64,000 nucleotides of DNA. It comes from CALKXV01 sp965228905 (GTDB lineage: Bacteria; Pseudomonadota; Alphaproteobacteria; Rhodobacterales; Rhodobacteraceae). The DNA lies in contig CBDDII010000002.1 of the NCBI GenBank assembly GCA_965228905.1, positions 868,001 to 932,000 on the forward strand, in the 5' to 3' direction. The notes under the pieces are model-generated. The model saw nothing but the letters and a program-made list of their open reading frames with translations, did not search any database and was not told where the DNA came from. This document shows, one piece after another, positions 42,834 through 51,864 of the stretch (position 1 is its first letter; every line of letters starts with the position of its first letter). The position numbers were made by a program, and so were the translations under genes.

Positions 42834-43697
42834 TTACTTTTGGTCGTCTTTGGTCATGACGGTGTAGAACACCCATGACACCAGAAGCGTGATGGCAAAA
42901 TAGATCAGCGACATGGCCGCCGCCGGGCCAAGGTCAAATTGCCCAAGGGCGATTTTCACAAGGTCGATGGACAACAGGGTCGTCGAGTTGCCGGGTCCGC
43001 CGCCCGTCAGGGTGAAGGGCTCGGTATAGATGTTGAAGCTGTCCATGAACCGCAGAAGGATCGCGATGGTCAGCACCGTCTTCATCTTGGGCAGTTGGAT
43101 GTACCGGAACACCGCCCAGTTCGAGGCGCCGTCGATCTTGGCTGCTTGGTAGTAAGCGTCGGGGATCGAGACCAGCCCGGCATAGCACAAAAGCACGACA
43201 AGCGAGGTCCAGTGCCAGACGTCCATCACGATGATCGTGATCCAGGCCGCGACGCGCGACTGGGTCATGTCGTATTCGATGCCAAGGGTGTGGTTCAGGA
43301 AATATCCCATGAGCCCGATGTCGGGTAGGGTAAAGATATTCCACATGGAGCCGACCACGTTCCAGGGGATCAGCATGGGCAGGGCCATCGTCACAAGGCA
43401 GACGGGCACCCAAAAGCCTTTGCGCGGCATCGACAGGGCGATGATGATGCCCAAGGGTACTTCGATGGCAAGGATCAGCCCGGTGAACAGGAATTGACGG
43501 CCAAGGGCGGCGTGAAACCGTTCGGACCTCAGGATCTGCTGGAACCAGTCCAGCCCCTGCCAGAAGAACAGGTTGTCGCCAAAGGTTTCCTGGACCGAGT
43601 AGTTGACCACGGTCATGATCGGGATCAGCGCGTTGAAGGCGACAAGGATCAGCACGGGCAGAACGAATAGCCAGGCTTTCTGATTGACGGTTTTCAT
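42834..43697 (-). CDS. glpP: GlpP, glycerol ABC transporter permease
   Basis: 287-residue permease of the MalF/UgpA-like type with six hydrophobic segments (for example AWLFVLPVLILVAFNALIPIMTVV) and the EAA loop KIDGASNWAVFRYIQLPKMKTV. It forms the membrane channel with GlpQ. A 100-bp gap holding two palindromic repeat units separates it from glpT. Confidence 0.9.
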   Translation of the reverse strand: MKTVNQKAWLFVLPVLILVAFNALIPIMTVVNYSVQETFGDNLFFWQGLDWFQQILRSERFHAALGRQFLFTGLILAIEVPLGIIIALSMPRKGFWVPVCLVTMALPMLIPWNVVGSMWNIFTLPDIGLMGYFLNHTLGIEYDMTQSRVAAWITIIVMDVWHWTSLVVLLCYAGLVSIPDAYYQAAKIDGASNWAVFRYIQLPKMKTVLTIAILLRFMDSFNIYTEPFTLTGGGPGNSTTLLSIDLVKIALGQFDLGPAAAMSLIYFAITLLVSWVFYTVMTKDDQK

Positions 43698-43723
43698 GGG
43701 CGTGCCTCTTGGCGCTGGTCCGC

Positions 43724-43780
43724 CCCGGACTTGATCCGGGGCCTCTGGTGGGCCGGGCGAGGTCCCGGATCAAGTCCGGG
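43724..43780. repeat. Inverted pair of REP-like palindromic units (CCCGGACTTGATCCGGG)
   Basis: A 17-bp unit CCCGGACTTGATCCGGG (43724-43740) is repeated as its exact reverse complement at 43764-43780, 23 bp apart. Each unit is itself a near-palindrome. Very similar units are widespread extragenic repeats in alphaproteobacteria. Lying between glpT and glpP, the pair could form a large hairpin that stabilises upstream mRNA or lowers permease expression. Confidence 0.85.
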
Positions 43781-43797
43781 ACAGCGTGGTTTCATTG

Positions 43798-44871
43798 TCA
43801 TTGCGCGGCCTCCGTTGCGAGCCAGCCGTCGGCGTAAAGCCGGGTCTGGTCCGGGCGGAATTGCAGGTGGACGGTGTCGCCCTTCTGGGGCAGGTCGGTG
43901 TCGGACACGGCCGAGATGCGGGTGTCGCCAACCATGACCTCGATCACGTTGTGCCGCCCGATGTCGGCGGCCTTGCGCACGACGCCCTTTAGTCCGGTTT
44001 CGGAAAGCGACACGAATTCCGGGCGGATGCCGATTTCGGTTCTGCCGCCGGATTTCGTGACGGGGCCTTCCAGCGCGATGTTCTCGCCCTGGAAAAAGGC
44101 GCCTCCGTCGCGGGTTTCGCAAGGAAGGATGTTCATGCCGGGTGAGCCGATGAAATGGCCGACGAAGGTATGGGCGGGGCGCTCGAATAGTTCGACGGGT
44201 GTGCCGATCTGGACAATGACGCCAAGGTCCATGACCACGACCTGATCCGCGAAGGTCAGAGCCTCGGTCTGGTCGTGGGTGACATAGATCATCGTGGCCG
44301 AGGTGCGGTGGTGCAGTTCCTTCAGCTTTGAACGCAGCTTCCATTTCAGGTGCGGGTCGATGACGGTCAGGGGTTCGTCGAACATCACCGCGTTGACGTC
44401 GTTACGCACAAGGCCGCGCCCCATGGAGATTTTCTGCTTGTTGTCGGGCGACAAGTGCGAGGCGCGGGTGGTCAGCATCTCGGTCACTTCCAGCATTTCG
44501 GCGATGGTGGTGACGCGCTCTTTCACCGTTGCCTCGTCGCGCCCCCGGTTCCGTAAGGGGAAGGCAAGGTTGTCGTAAACGGTCATCGTGTCGTAGATCA
44601 CCGGAAACTGGAAAACCTGTGCGATGTTGCGCTTGTCGGGTGGCAGCGCGGTGACGTCCTGATCGTCGAACAGGATCTTGCCCTCGGACGGCACAAGAAG
44701 GCCCGAGATGATGTTCAACAGGGTCGACTTGCCACAACCCGAGGGGCCAAGCAGGGCATAGGCCCCGCCGTCCTGCCAGACGTGGTCGATTTCCTTCAGG
44801 GCATAATCGCCGTCGCCTGACGGATCGGGCAGATAGCTGTGGCGAAGGTTCTGAAGCGTGATCTGTGCCAT
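43798..44871 (-). CDS. glpT: GlpT, glycerol ABC transporter ATPase (degenerate signature)
   Basis: 357-residue MalK-like ATPase. Walker A GPSGCGKST and Walker B AVMFDEP are normal, but the LSGGQ signature is replaced by LSPDNKQKISMGRG. A C-terminal TOBE-like regulatory domain follows. With GlpS it should form a heterodimer in which one composite ATP site is altered. It lies 9 bp after glpS. It is not the glycerol-3-phosphate antiporter also called GlpT. Confidence 0.9.
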   Translation of the reverse strand: MAQITLQNLRHSYLPDPSGDGDYALKEIDHVWQDGGAYALLGPSGCGKSTLLNIISGLLVPSEGKILFDDQDVTALPPDKRNIAQVFQFPVIYDTMTVYDNLAFPLRNRGRDEATVKERVTTIAEMLEVTEMLTTRASHLSPDNKQKISMGRGLVRNDVNAVMFDEPLTVIDPHLKWKLRSKLKELHHRTSATMIYVTHDQTEALTFADQVVVMDLGVIVQIGTPVELFERPAHTFVGHFIGSPGMNILPCETRDGGAFFQGENIALEGPVTKSGGRTEIGIRPEFVSLSETGLKGVVRKAADIGRHNVIEVMVGDTRISAVSDTDLPQKGDTVHLQFRPDQTRLYADGWLATEAAQ

Positions 44872-44880
44872 GTCTTTTCC

Positions 44881-45942
44881 TCAGGCCACCAGAGCGCCGT
44901 CTTCGGCGAAATAGCGGCAGCGGGCCGGGTCCATGTAAAATTCGTGGGGTTCGCCCAGTTGGTAGTGGTGGACGCCATGAGCGAGAGAGACCCAACTGAC
45001 ATTGCCGAACGTGAAATGGGCCGATGATTCCGAGCCGGTCAGCTCGGTCACCTGAACGACGCCTTTCAGAGGGACCGTGGCCTTTTCCGTGCTGTGGGGC
45101 AGGATGTTGTTGGGGCGGATGGCGACGGAGTAGTGGCCATCGGCCAGACCCGCCGCATCGCCGGTCAGCGGCCAGGTCAGGTCGCCAAGGTGTGCCGTGG
45201 TGCCACGCTTTTCGACGCGCGCCACATTGATTGGCGGGTCTGAAAAGACCTCGGCGGCCGTCAGGTTGCCGGGGTTGCGGTAGATCTCGGCCGTGGGGCC
45301 GAATTGAGCGACATGACCGTCGTGCATCAGGGCGGTCTTGCCGCCAAGCAAAAGCGCCTCTTCCGGTTCGGAGGTGGCATAGACGACGACAGCGCCGCGC
45401 CCCGCCAGGATTTCTGGAAGCTGATCGCGAAGTTCTTCGCGCAGCTTGTAGTCAAGGTTTGCCAGTGGCTCGTCCAGAAACACTGCGCGGCTTTCCTTGG
45501 CGATGGCGCGGGCAAGGGCGCAGCGTTGCTGCTGCCCGCCCGACAGTTCCTGCGGTCTGCGATCCAGCATCGGTGTAAGCTGCAAAAGCGTTGCTGCCTC
45601 GGCCACGCGATCGTCGATTTCCGATTTTGCCATGCCCGCGATCTTCAGGGGCGAGGCGATGTTGTCGCGCACCGACATATGCGGATAGTTCACGAAGAAC
45701 TGGTGGACGAGGCTGATGTTGCGCTTTTGCGGGCTGACGTGGGTGACGTCCTGACCATCCATGGTGATCGTGCCCGTGGCACAGGGATCAAGCCCTGCCA
45801 TCAGCTTGATAAGCGAAGTCTTTCCCGCCTTGGTCTGGCCCAGAAGAACATTGAAATGCCCGGATTCAAGCGTCAGCGATGTCGGCTTGATATGGGTGAT
45901 CGCGCCGACTTGCTTGGTCACGCTGTTCAGTTCGATCGTCAT
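44881..45942 (-). CDS. glpS: GlpS, glycerol ABC transporter ATPase
   Basis: 353-residue MalK-like ATPase, partner of GlpT. Walker A is GQTKAGKTS, the signature is canonical LSGGQQQRCALARA, and Walker B is AVFLDEP. A C-terminal TOBE domain follows (around HYSVAIRPNNILP). The N-terminal part reads IELNSVTKQVGAITHIKPTSLTLESG. It follows glpV after a 117-bp gap holding two strong hairpins, so it and the genes after it should be made in smaller amounts than the binding protein. Confidence 0.9.
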   Translation of the reverse strand: MTIELNSVTKQVGAITHIKPTSLTLESGHFNVLLGQTKAGKTSLIKLMAGLDPCATGTITMDGQDVTHVSPQKRNISLVHQFFVNYPHMSVRDNIASPLKIAGMAKSEIDDRVAEAATLLQLTPMLDRRPQELSGGQQQRCALARAIAKESRAVFLDEPLANLDYKLREELRDQLPEILAGRGAVVVYATSEPEEALLLGGKTALMHDGHVAQFGPTAEIYRNPGNLTAAEVFSDPPINVARVEKRGTTAHLGDLTWPLTGDAAGLADGHYSVAIRPNNILPHSTEKATVPLKGVVQVTELTGSESSAHFTFGNVSWVSLAHGVHHYQLGEPHEFYMDPARCRYFAEDGALVA

Positions 45943-45997
45943 CTTGTCGCGTTCGCCCCGCAGCCCTTGTCCAGGACTCTACCATCTTTTTGAGGAA

Positions 45998-46050
45998 ACC
46001 GGGGCCAGTAACTGGCCCCGGTGAAAACGAACCCGCTTGGCGCGGGTTCG
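45998..46050 (-). terminator. Double hairpin between glpV and glpS
   Basis: Two perfect hairpins: ACCGGGGCCAGT/ACTGGCCCCGGT (45998-46022, 12 bp) and CGAACCCGC/GCGGGTTCG (46028-46050, 9 bp). On the minus strand the second is followed by TTTTC, like a rho-independent terminator, then comes the first. Together they probably cause partial termination and protect the glpV message. Confidence 0.75.
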
Positions 46051-46059
46051 GCTGCTCGC

Positions 46060-47796
46060 TCAGTTCGCGGCCCAGCGGGCAACAAGCTCGTCATAGTTGA
46101 CGGTCTCGCCCTGCGGTTTTTCGTTGTCGAGCTTGGCCTTGGCGCCACCCTTGCCCAGCCACTCCGAGGGGTCTTTTTCCTCGTTCAGGCGCGGGCCGCA
46201 GCCGCCGTAGACATTGGCGGCTTCGTCGGCCTGCTGCATCCGGGCCATGGTGATGTCCATCTCTTCGGCCAGACGGTCCATGGCTTCCTGAGGAGTGAAG
46301 GCGCCCGAGTTCACGTCACCGATCTGCTGCCACCAGATCTGGGCCAGCTTGGGATAGTCGGGAACGTTGATGCCGGTCGGGGACCATGCCACGCGATCGG
46401 GCGAGCGGTAGAACTCGACCAGGCCACCCAGCTTGGGCGCGCGTTCGGTGAAGCTCTCGTGGCGAACCGAACTGTCACGCGCGAAGGTCAGGCCGACGTG
46501 GCTTTTCTTGGTGTCGACGGTCTTTGAGGTGACGAACTGGGCGTAGAGCCAGGCGGCTTGCGCGCGGTCCGAAGGCGTGGATTTCAGGAAGGTCCAGGAG
46601 CCCACGTCCTGATAGCCGACTTTCTGGCCTTCTTCCCAGTAGGGGCCGTGGGGCGAGGGAGCCATGCGCCATAGCGGCGTGCCCTCGTCATCCACCGTGT
46701 TGTTGCCGGCCGATTTCGGCGCGACCATGTCGGCGGTGAAGGCGGTGTACCAGAAGATCTGCTGGGCCACGTTGCCCTGGCTGAGAGCGGGAAGCGACTG
46801 GTAGAAGTCATAGGATGCCGCACCCGGAGGGGCGTATTGGCGCAGCCATTCGTCCCACTTGCGGATCGCATAGACCGCCGCCGGGCCATTTGCGGCACCG
46901 CCGCGCGACACGCTTGCGCCCACGGGGTTGCACGAACCCGCTTCCATGCGGATGCCCCATTCGTCGATCGGAACGCCGTTCGGTTCACCGGGCGAACCGG
47001 CACCGGCCATCGAAAGCCAAGCATCGGTCATCCGCCAGCCAAGGTCGGGCGCGCGTTTGCCGTAATCCATGTGGCCATAGATCGTCACACCGTCGACTTC
47101 CTTCACATCGTTGGTGAAGTACTCGGCAATGTCTTCGTAGGCCGACCAGTTGATCGGAACGCCCAGATCATAGCCGTACTTGGCCTTGAAGCCTGCCGCG
47201 ATTTCCGGATCGTCGAACCAGTCCTTGCGGAACCAGTAGAGGTTCGCGAACTGCTGGTCGGGCAGTTGGTAGAGGTTTCCGTCCGGCCCGGTGGTGAACT
47301 GGATGCCCATGAAGTCGTCGAGGTCGAGCGTGGGCGAAGTCGTGCCCGCCCAATCGCCGTTCATCTGTTCAGTCAGGTTGTAGGCCAGTTGCAACCGCGA
47401 GTGGGTGCCGATCAGGTCGCTGTCGTTGACGTACCCGTCATAGAGATTCCGCTGCGTCTGCATCTGGGTCTGCACCGCCTGGACGACTTCCCCTTCGCCC
47501 AGGATCTGGTGGTTGACCTTGATGCCGGTGATTTCCTCGAAGGCCTTGGTCAGCGTTTCGGATTCGTAGCTGTGCGTCGGAATACCTTCGGACAGGACGT
47601 TGATCTCCATGCCCGCATAGGGGGCCGCCGCGTCGATGAACCACTGCATTTCGGAAAGTTGTTCGTCGCGAGTCAGAACCGAAGGCTGAAACTCTTCGTC
47701 GACCCATTTCTCTGCTGCGGCCATGTCGGCGTAGGCAGCAGGTGTACCCGCAACCACGGCGCCAGCCGCAACTGCGGAGAGTAGATACTTGCGCAT
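46060..47796 (-). CDS. glpV: GlpV, glycerol-binding periplasmic protein of the ABC transporter
   Basis: 578-residue secreted solute-binding protein (signal MRKYLLSAVAAGAVVAGTPAAYA), unusually long for a sugar-binding protein but typical of the GlpV family. It lies at the head of the glpVSTPQU operon. ATG 47796 has a GGGAGGAG ribosome site; the upstream open frame is ignored. Control is probably by GlpR through the AACGAA repeats 57-83 bp upstream. Confidence 0.9.
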   Translation of the reverse strand: MRKYLLSAVAAGAVVAGTPAAYADMAAAEKWVDEEFQPSVLTRDEQLSEMQWFIDAAAPYAGMEINVLSEGIPTHSYESETLTKAFEEITGIKVNHQILGEGEVVQAVQTQMQTQRNLYDGYVNDSDLIGTHSRLQLAYNLTEQMNGDWAGTTSPTLDLDDFMGIQFTTGPDGNLYQLPDQQFANLYWFRKDWFDDPEIAAGFKAKYGYDLGVPINWSAYEDIAEYFTNDVKEVDGVTIYGHMDYGKRAPDLGWRMTDAWLSMAGAGSPGEPNGVPIDEWGIRMEAGSCNPVGASVSRGGAANGPAAVYAIRKWDEWLRQYAPPGAASYDFYQSLPALSQGNVAQQIFWYTAFTADMVAPKSAGNNTVDDEGTPLWRMAPSPHGPYWEEGQKVGYQDVGSWTFLKSTPSDRAQAAWLYAQFVTSKTVDTKKSHVGLTFARDSSVRHESFTERAPKLGGLVEFYRSPDRVAWSPTGINVPDYPKLAQIWWQQIGDVNSGAFTPQEAMDRLAEEMDITMARMQQADEAANVYGGCGPRLNEEKDPSEWLGKGGAKAKLDNEKPQGETVNYDELVARWAAN

Positions 47797-47852
47797 CTCA
47801 CTCCTCCCATTGGTTTCGGTTTTGGGGGTTGCCCCCACGGCACATTTGTCTA

Positions 47853-47879
47853 AACGAACATTAACGAAAGTCAAACGAA
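47853..47879. promoter_or_regulatory. Candidate GlpR operator: three phased AACGAA repeats
   Basis: AACGAA occurs at 47853-47858, 47863-47868 and 47874-47879, spaced 10 and 11 bp, about one helical turn each. The tract lies between the divergent glpV and glpR genes. A minus-strand TTGACT hexamer (47869-47874) overlaps it and may be the glpV -35. DeoR-type GlpR proteins bind similar TCGTT/AACGA repeats. Confidence 0.65.
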
Positions 47880-47946
47880 TATAATTTCTGGATTGGAAAC
47901 CATTGTTGCCTTATACGAACCGAGGGCCTGCCCGAAGGAGGGGCGT

Positions 47947-48717
47947 ATGGATCTAACGGCGAGACAAGAAAAAATCCTTTCGCTTCTGCGCAGTGACGGG
48001 CGCGTGGAAGTCGAAGATCTGGCCGATCAGTTCACGGTGACCAGCCAGACGATTCGACGCGATCTGAGCGAGTTGTGCGACATGGGTCTTGCGGTGCGCA
48101 CCCATGGCGGTGCCAAGCGAATCGCAGCGGTGGCGAATCGCGAGTACCACGACAGGCGCCGTTTGCAGGCCCCCCAGAAAGAGGCGATGGGCCGACTGGC
48201 CGCCTCGCTTATCCCCGACGATTGTTCGGTCACGCTGAACATCGGGACGTCGACCGAACAGGTGGCGCGGGCCCTGGCGGCTCACAAGGGTCTGGTCGTT
48301 CTTTCGAACAACATCAACGTCATCAACACGCTGATCGGAACCCGTGTGCGCGAATTGATCCTCGTCGGTGGCGCGGTCCGCCCTTCGGACGGGGCCATCG
48401 TCGGCGAAGATGCCGTCGAGTTCATTTCGCGCTACAAGGTGGATTATGCGGTGATCGGTGCTTCGGCACTGGACCCGGACGGCGCGATCCTTGACTACGA
48501 CAGCCGCGAGGTCTCGGTCGCGCGCGCCATCCTCAGGAATGCACGCACGAAGATCCTCGTCAGCGATTCCACGAAATTCGAACGCACCGCGCCGGTCAGG
48601 ATTTGCGACGTGGCCGATTTGGACTATGTCGTTACCGACCGGTCCCCTCCCACGGCCTTTGTCGAGTCTGCCCGTGCCGGTGCGACAGAAATTCTGACGA
48701 TTACCAAAGAGCCTTGA
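47947..48717 (+). CDS. glpR: GlpR, DeoR-family repressor of glycerol metabolism
   Basis: 256-residue regulator. The N-terminal DeoR helix-turn-helix (MDLTARQEKILSLLRSDGRVEVEDLADQFTVTSQTIRRDL) is followed by a sugar-phosphate-binding DeoR_C domain with GTSTEQVARAL and SDSTKFERTAPVRICD. It likely responds to glycerol-3-phosphate and represses glpV and glpD. AAGGAGG decides the start at 47947 over the upstream ATG at 47893. It is coupled to glpD, whose start is within 6 bp of its stop. Confidence 0.92.
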   Translation: MDLTARQEKILSLLRSDGRVEVEDLADQFTVTSQTIRRDLSELCDMGLAVRTHGGAKRIAAVANREYHDRRRLQAPQKEAMGRLAASLIPDDCSVTLNIGTSTEQVARALAAHKGLVVLSNNINVINTLIGTRVRELILVGGAVRPSDGAIVGEDAVEFISRYKVDYAVIGASALDPDGAILDYDSREVSVARAILRNARTKILVSDSTKFERTAPVRICDVADLDYVVTDRSPPTAFVESARAGATEILTITKEP

Positions 48718-48722
48718 CCGCA

Positions 48723-50297
48723 GTGCCATCCGACCCCGACAGCTTTGATCTTTTCATCATCGGCGGCGGTATCAACGGCTGCGGCATCGCCCGCGACGCG
48801 GCGGGGCGGGGGTTGAGCGTTGGACTTGCCGAAATGAACGATCTTGGATCGGCAACGTCTTCGGCGTCCACGAAACTCTTTCACGGCGGATTGCGCTATC
48901 TTGAGTATTTCGAGTTTCGTCTTGTCCGCGAAGCCCTGATCGAACGCGAAACGCTTTTGAAGGCCATGCCGCACATTTCCTGGCCGATGCGGTTTGTCCT
49001 TCCTTACCATAAGGACATGCGGTTCGAGGTTGGAACGCCGACGTCGAAGCTTTTGACGACCCTGATGCCCTGGATGAAGGGGCGGCGTCCCGCGTGGTTG
49101 ATCCGGCTTGGGCTGTTTCTTTATGACAACCTCGGCGGGCGAAAAATCCTGCCGGGCACGGCGACGCTGAACCTGGCGGATAGTCCCGAGGGCGCTCCGC
49201 TCGATCCGAAGTTCCACCGTGCTTTCGAATACTCCGATTGCTGGATCCAGGATGCCCGTTTGGTTGTCTTGAATGCCCGCGATGCCGCCGCACGCGGCGC
49301 GCGGATCATGACGCGGACCAAGGTGGTTTCCGCCGAACGCGCGGGCGATCAGTGGGAGATCACGCTTGAGGCGGACGGAAAGACGCGAAGCGTACGTGCC
49401 CGGATGCTGGTCAACGCCGGTGGACCCTGGGTCGGCGACATAATCCGCAGCACCGTTCGTTCGAACAGTCGCGAAGGCGTGCGGCTGGTGCGCGGCAGTC
49501 ATATCGTAACGCGGAAACTCTACGATCACGACAAGTGCTATTTCTTTCAAGGCACCGACGGCAGGATCATCTTTGCCATCCCCTACGAAGACGATTTCAC
49601 CCTGATCGGCACAACCGATCAGGACCATACCGACCCGGACGTTCCCCCGGTCTGCACGGAGGAAGAGCGTGATTATCTTCTACGTTTCGCATCGGAATAT
49701 TTCCGGACGCCAGTTACCAAGGATAATGTGGTCTGGACATTTTCCGGCGTTCGCCCGCTTTATGACGATGGGGCAACCTCGGCCACCGCTGCGACGCGCG
49801 ACTATGTGCTGAAGGTTGACGACCAGGGCGGCGCACCGCTTTTGAACATCTTCGGAGGCAAGATCACCACTTATCGTCGGTTGGCCGAAGCGGCGATGGT
49901 CAAGATCAACGCCGCACTTGGCAAGGCGCACGCCCCCTGGACCGCGGGTGTGCCTCTTCCCGGCGGCGATTTTCCGGTCGACGGCGTTGCGACGCTGATC
50001 GCCGAGCTTTGTTCAGAATATCCTTTCCTGACCGAACCTTGGGCGCGGCGCATGGTGAAAACCTATGGAACGGAAGCGCGTGATCTTCTGGGCAACGCGA
50101 AAACCGTTAAGGACATGGGTCGCGACTTCGGTGCGACGATAACGGCGCGAGAGTTGGACTGGGCGGCCCGGAATGAATGGGTCAAGACCGCTGACGACTT
50201 CTTGTGGCGGCGCACGAAACTTGGACTGAAAGTTGATCCGGCTGCGCGAGAGGCCATTGCGAAACATCTTGCAGCACCTGAACACGCGCCTGCATGA
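48723..50297 (+). CDS. glpD: Glycerol-3-phosphate dehydrogenase (FAD, aerobic type)
   Basis: 524-residue flavoprotein that oxidises glycerol-3-phosphate to dihydroxyacetone phosphate and feeds electrons to quinone. The FAD motif FDLFIIGGGINGCGIARDAAGRG is at the N-terminus, followed by SSASTKLFHGGLRYLE and VNAGGPWVGD. No ATG fits: the start is either GTG 48723 or TTG 48714, the latter overlapping the glpR stop as TTGA. No glycerol kinase gene lies in this window. A GC-rich hairpin (50373-50396) follows before the convergent MATE gene. Confidence 0.94.
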   Translation: MPSDPDSFDLFIIGGGINGCGIARDAAGRGLSVGLAEMNDLGSATSSASTKLFHGGLRYLEYFEFRLVREALIERETLLKAMPHISWPMRFVLPYHKDMRFEVGTPTSKLLTTLMPWMKGRRPAWLIRLGLFLYDNLGGRKILPGTATLNLADSPEGAPLDPKFHRAFEYSDCWIQDARLVVLNARDAAARGARIMTRTKVVSAERAGDQWEITLEADGKTRSVRARMLVNAGGPWVGDIIRSTVRSNSREGVRLVRGSHIVTRKLYDHDKCYFFQGTDGRIIFAIPYEDDFTLIGTTDQDHTDPDVPPVCTEEERDYLLRFASEYFRTPVTKDNVVWTFSGVRPLYDDGATSATAATRDYVLKVDDQGGAPLLNIFGGKITTYRRLAEAAMVKINAALGKAHAPWTAGVPLPGGDFPVDGVATLIAELCSEYPFLTEPWARRMVKTYGTEARDLLGNAKTVKDMGRDFGATITARELDWAARNEWVKTADDFLWRRTKLGLKVDPAAREAIAKHLAAPEHAPA

Positions 50298-50372
50298 TCG
50301 CGAGATCGGCGGCGGAGTTGGTTTTGAAATCAACACGATCTCAGCGACAACCTTCTCGGGTATGTAGTGAGT

Positions 50373-50396
50373 GCCCCGGCACCGTTGCCCCGGGGC
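50373..50396. terminator. Hairpin between the convergent glpD and MATE genes
   Basis: GCCCCGG (50373-50379) pairs with CCGGGGC (50390-50396). Neither side has a long T-run; on the plus strand GATCTTT follows. It probably serves as a shared terminator for the two converging genes. Confidence 0.5.
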
Positions 50397-50415
50397 GATC
50401 TTTGTAAAGCGAGGC

Positions 50416-51786
50416 TCAGGCGGACTCACTGGACATCCGTTTTGCCTGTGTTCTGACCGTCAGCAGCGAGGTCAGGACGGTGCCGGTTGTCAGCCCGATC
50501 CAGACACCGACGGCCCCCATCCCGGCAAGTTCGGAAAGCACAAGCGCGATCGGAGCAGCGACAAGCCAATTGCCCACAAGGGAAATCGTCATCACCGGCC
50601 GCGTCACCTTGAGACCACGCAACAGACCTGCGGATGCCGCCCCGGCGGGGCCGAAAAGATCGGAAACCGCCAGCAGCAGAAAAAGCGTGAAGGCAATCAG
50701 CGCGGCTTGCCCGTCATCGTCGCCAAGCATGAACTCTGACAGGGGCGATGCCATGCCGACGACCAACATCATCAGAAGAACACCGGCGGCGACCGACGTG
50801 GTCACAGCGGTCGCGGCAAGCTGCTGACGTTGATGGTCATCGGCGCCTTGACGTGCCATTCGGACGGTCGCGGCCTGCTGTAGGCCGAAGTAGACCGCAT
50901 AGGTCACACCAGCCAACCTGATGGTAATGGAATGCGCCGCCGCGTCCGATACCGAAAGCGTCGCGCAATAAAGTGTCGCGCCAAGGTAAACCCCGACTTC
51001 GGCGAGAGTGGCGATGCCAATGGGAAGGCCGACGCGAAGGATTTCCGCCACCTGTGCCGCCTCCGGTCGCGCCAGGCCCTTGTCGTTCATTCGGCGGCTT
51101 TCGAACATTAGCGCCGACAGGATCAGAACGCCGACCACCAGCGAGGACACGCCGGCACCGGTGATGCCAAGCCCGTCGATGCCCCAGGCACCATGCATGA
51201 AGACATGGTTGAACACGGCATTCAAAGGCACGGCGGCCAAGGTGATCCGCAGCATGACACCCGGCCTTTCGATGGCCGTCAGGCGCGTGCGCAGAACCGC
51301 GACCGCCAGCATCACGGGAAGGGTCAGTGCCATCGCACGCATGTAACCCGCACCGCGTTCGGTCAGGGCGGTGTCAATCCCTGCAAAGGGCAGAAGCGCC
51401 GGACCGACCCAGACAAGCGCGGCGACAGGCAAGGCAAGGGCGGCGACGACAAGCCAGCCCGCCGATCGCAGGCGCGACAGGCGCAGGGCGTCACCTTCGG
51501 CATGTGCTGCGGCATAAAGCGGCGCAAGCCCTCCGATGCAGCCGACCGCCAGGTAGAACAGGATCGAATAGGTGTCGCTGGCCACCGCGACAGCGGCGAG
51601 AGCTTCGGGTCCGAATTGCGCGGTCATGAAGGTGTCCGTGACACTCATCGCCATGTTGACGAGAGCGAGGCCGGTCACGGGGGCCGCCAATCTGAGCAAT
51701 GCGATGGCGTCGTTCTTGTTTGCACCGCGTGCCGCGGGCAACCTGAACGCCCCCGGCGGACGTCGGGGATAGTCGAGGGATGTCAT
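50416..51786 (-). CDS. MATE family efflux transporter
   Basis: 456-residue membrane protein with about twelve helices in two similar halves, matching the MATE (NorM/DinF) family of proton- or sodium-coupled exporters of cationic drugs and metabolites. Typical pieces are LLRLAAPVTGLALVNMAMSVTDTFMTAQFG at the start of the first half and EILRVGLPIGIATLAEVGVY at the start of the second. It is on the same strand as, and 78 bp downstream of, the FAD oxidoreductase gene, so they may be co-transcribed. The substrate is unknown. Confidence 0.9.
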   Translation of the reverse strand: MTSLDYPRRPPGAFRLPAARGANKNDAIALLRLAAPVTGLALVNMAMSVTDTFMTAQFGPEALAAVAVASDTYSILFYLAVGCIGGLAPLYAAAHAEGDALRLSRLRSAGWLVVAALALPVAALVWVGPALLPFAGIDTALTERGAGYMRAMALTLPVMLAVAVLRTRLTAIERPGVMLRITLAAVPLNAVFNHVFMHGAWGIDGLGITGAGVSSLVVGVLILSALMFESRRMNDKGLARPEAAQVAEILRVGLPIGIATLAEVGVYLGATLYCATLSVSDAAAHSITIRLAGVTYAVYFGLQQAATVRMARQGADDHQRQQLAATAVTTSVAAGVLLMMLVVGMASPLSEFMLGDDDGQAALIAFTLFLLLAVSDLFGPAGAASAGLLRGLKVTRPVMTISLVGNWLVAAPIALVLSELAGMGAVGVWIGLTTGTVLTSLLTVRTQAKRMSSESA

Positions 51787-51864
51787 TTTGTTATCCTTTT
51801 GAAGAGGTGTCGGTTGCGCTTACGCTTGGCCGGCCCTCAATATTCATTTCAGGGGGAATATTTT

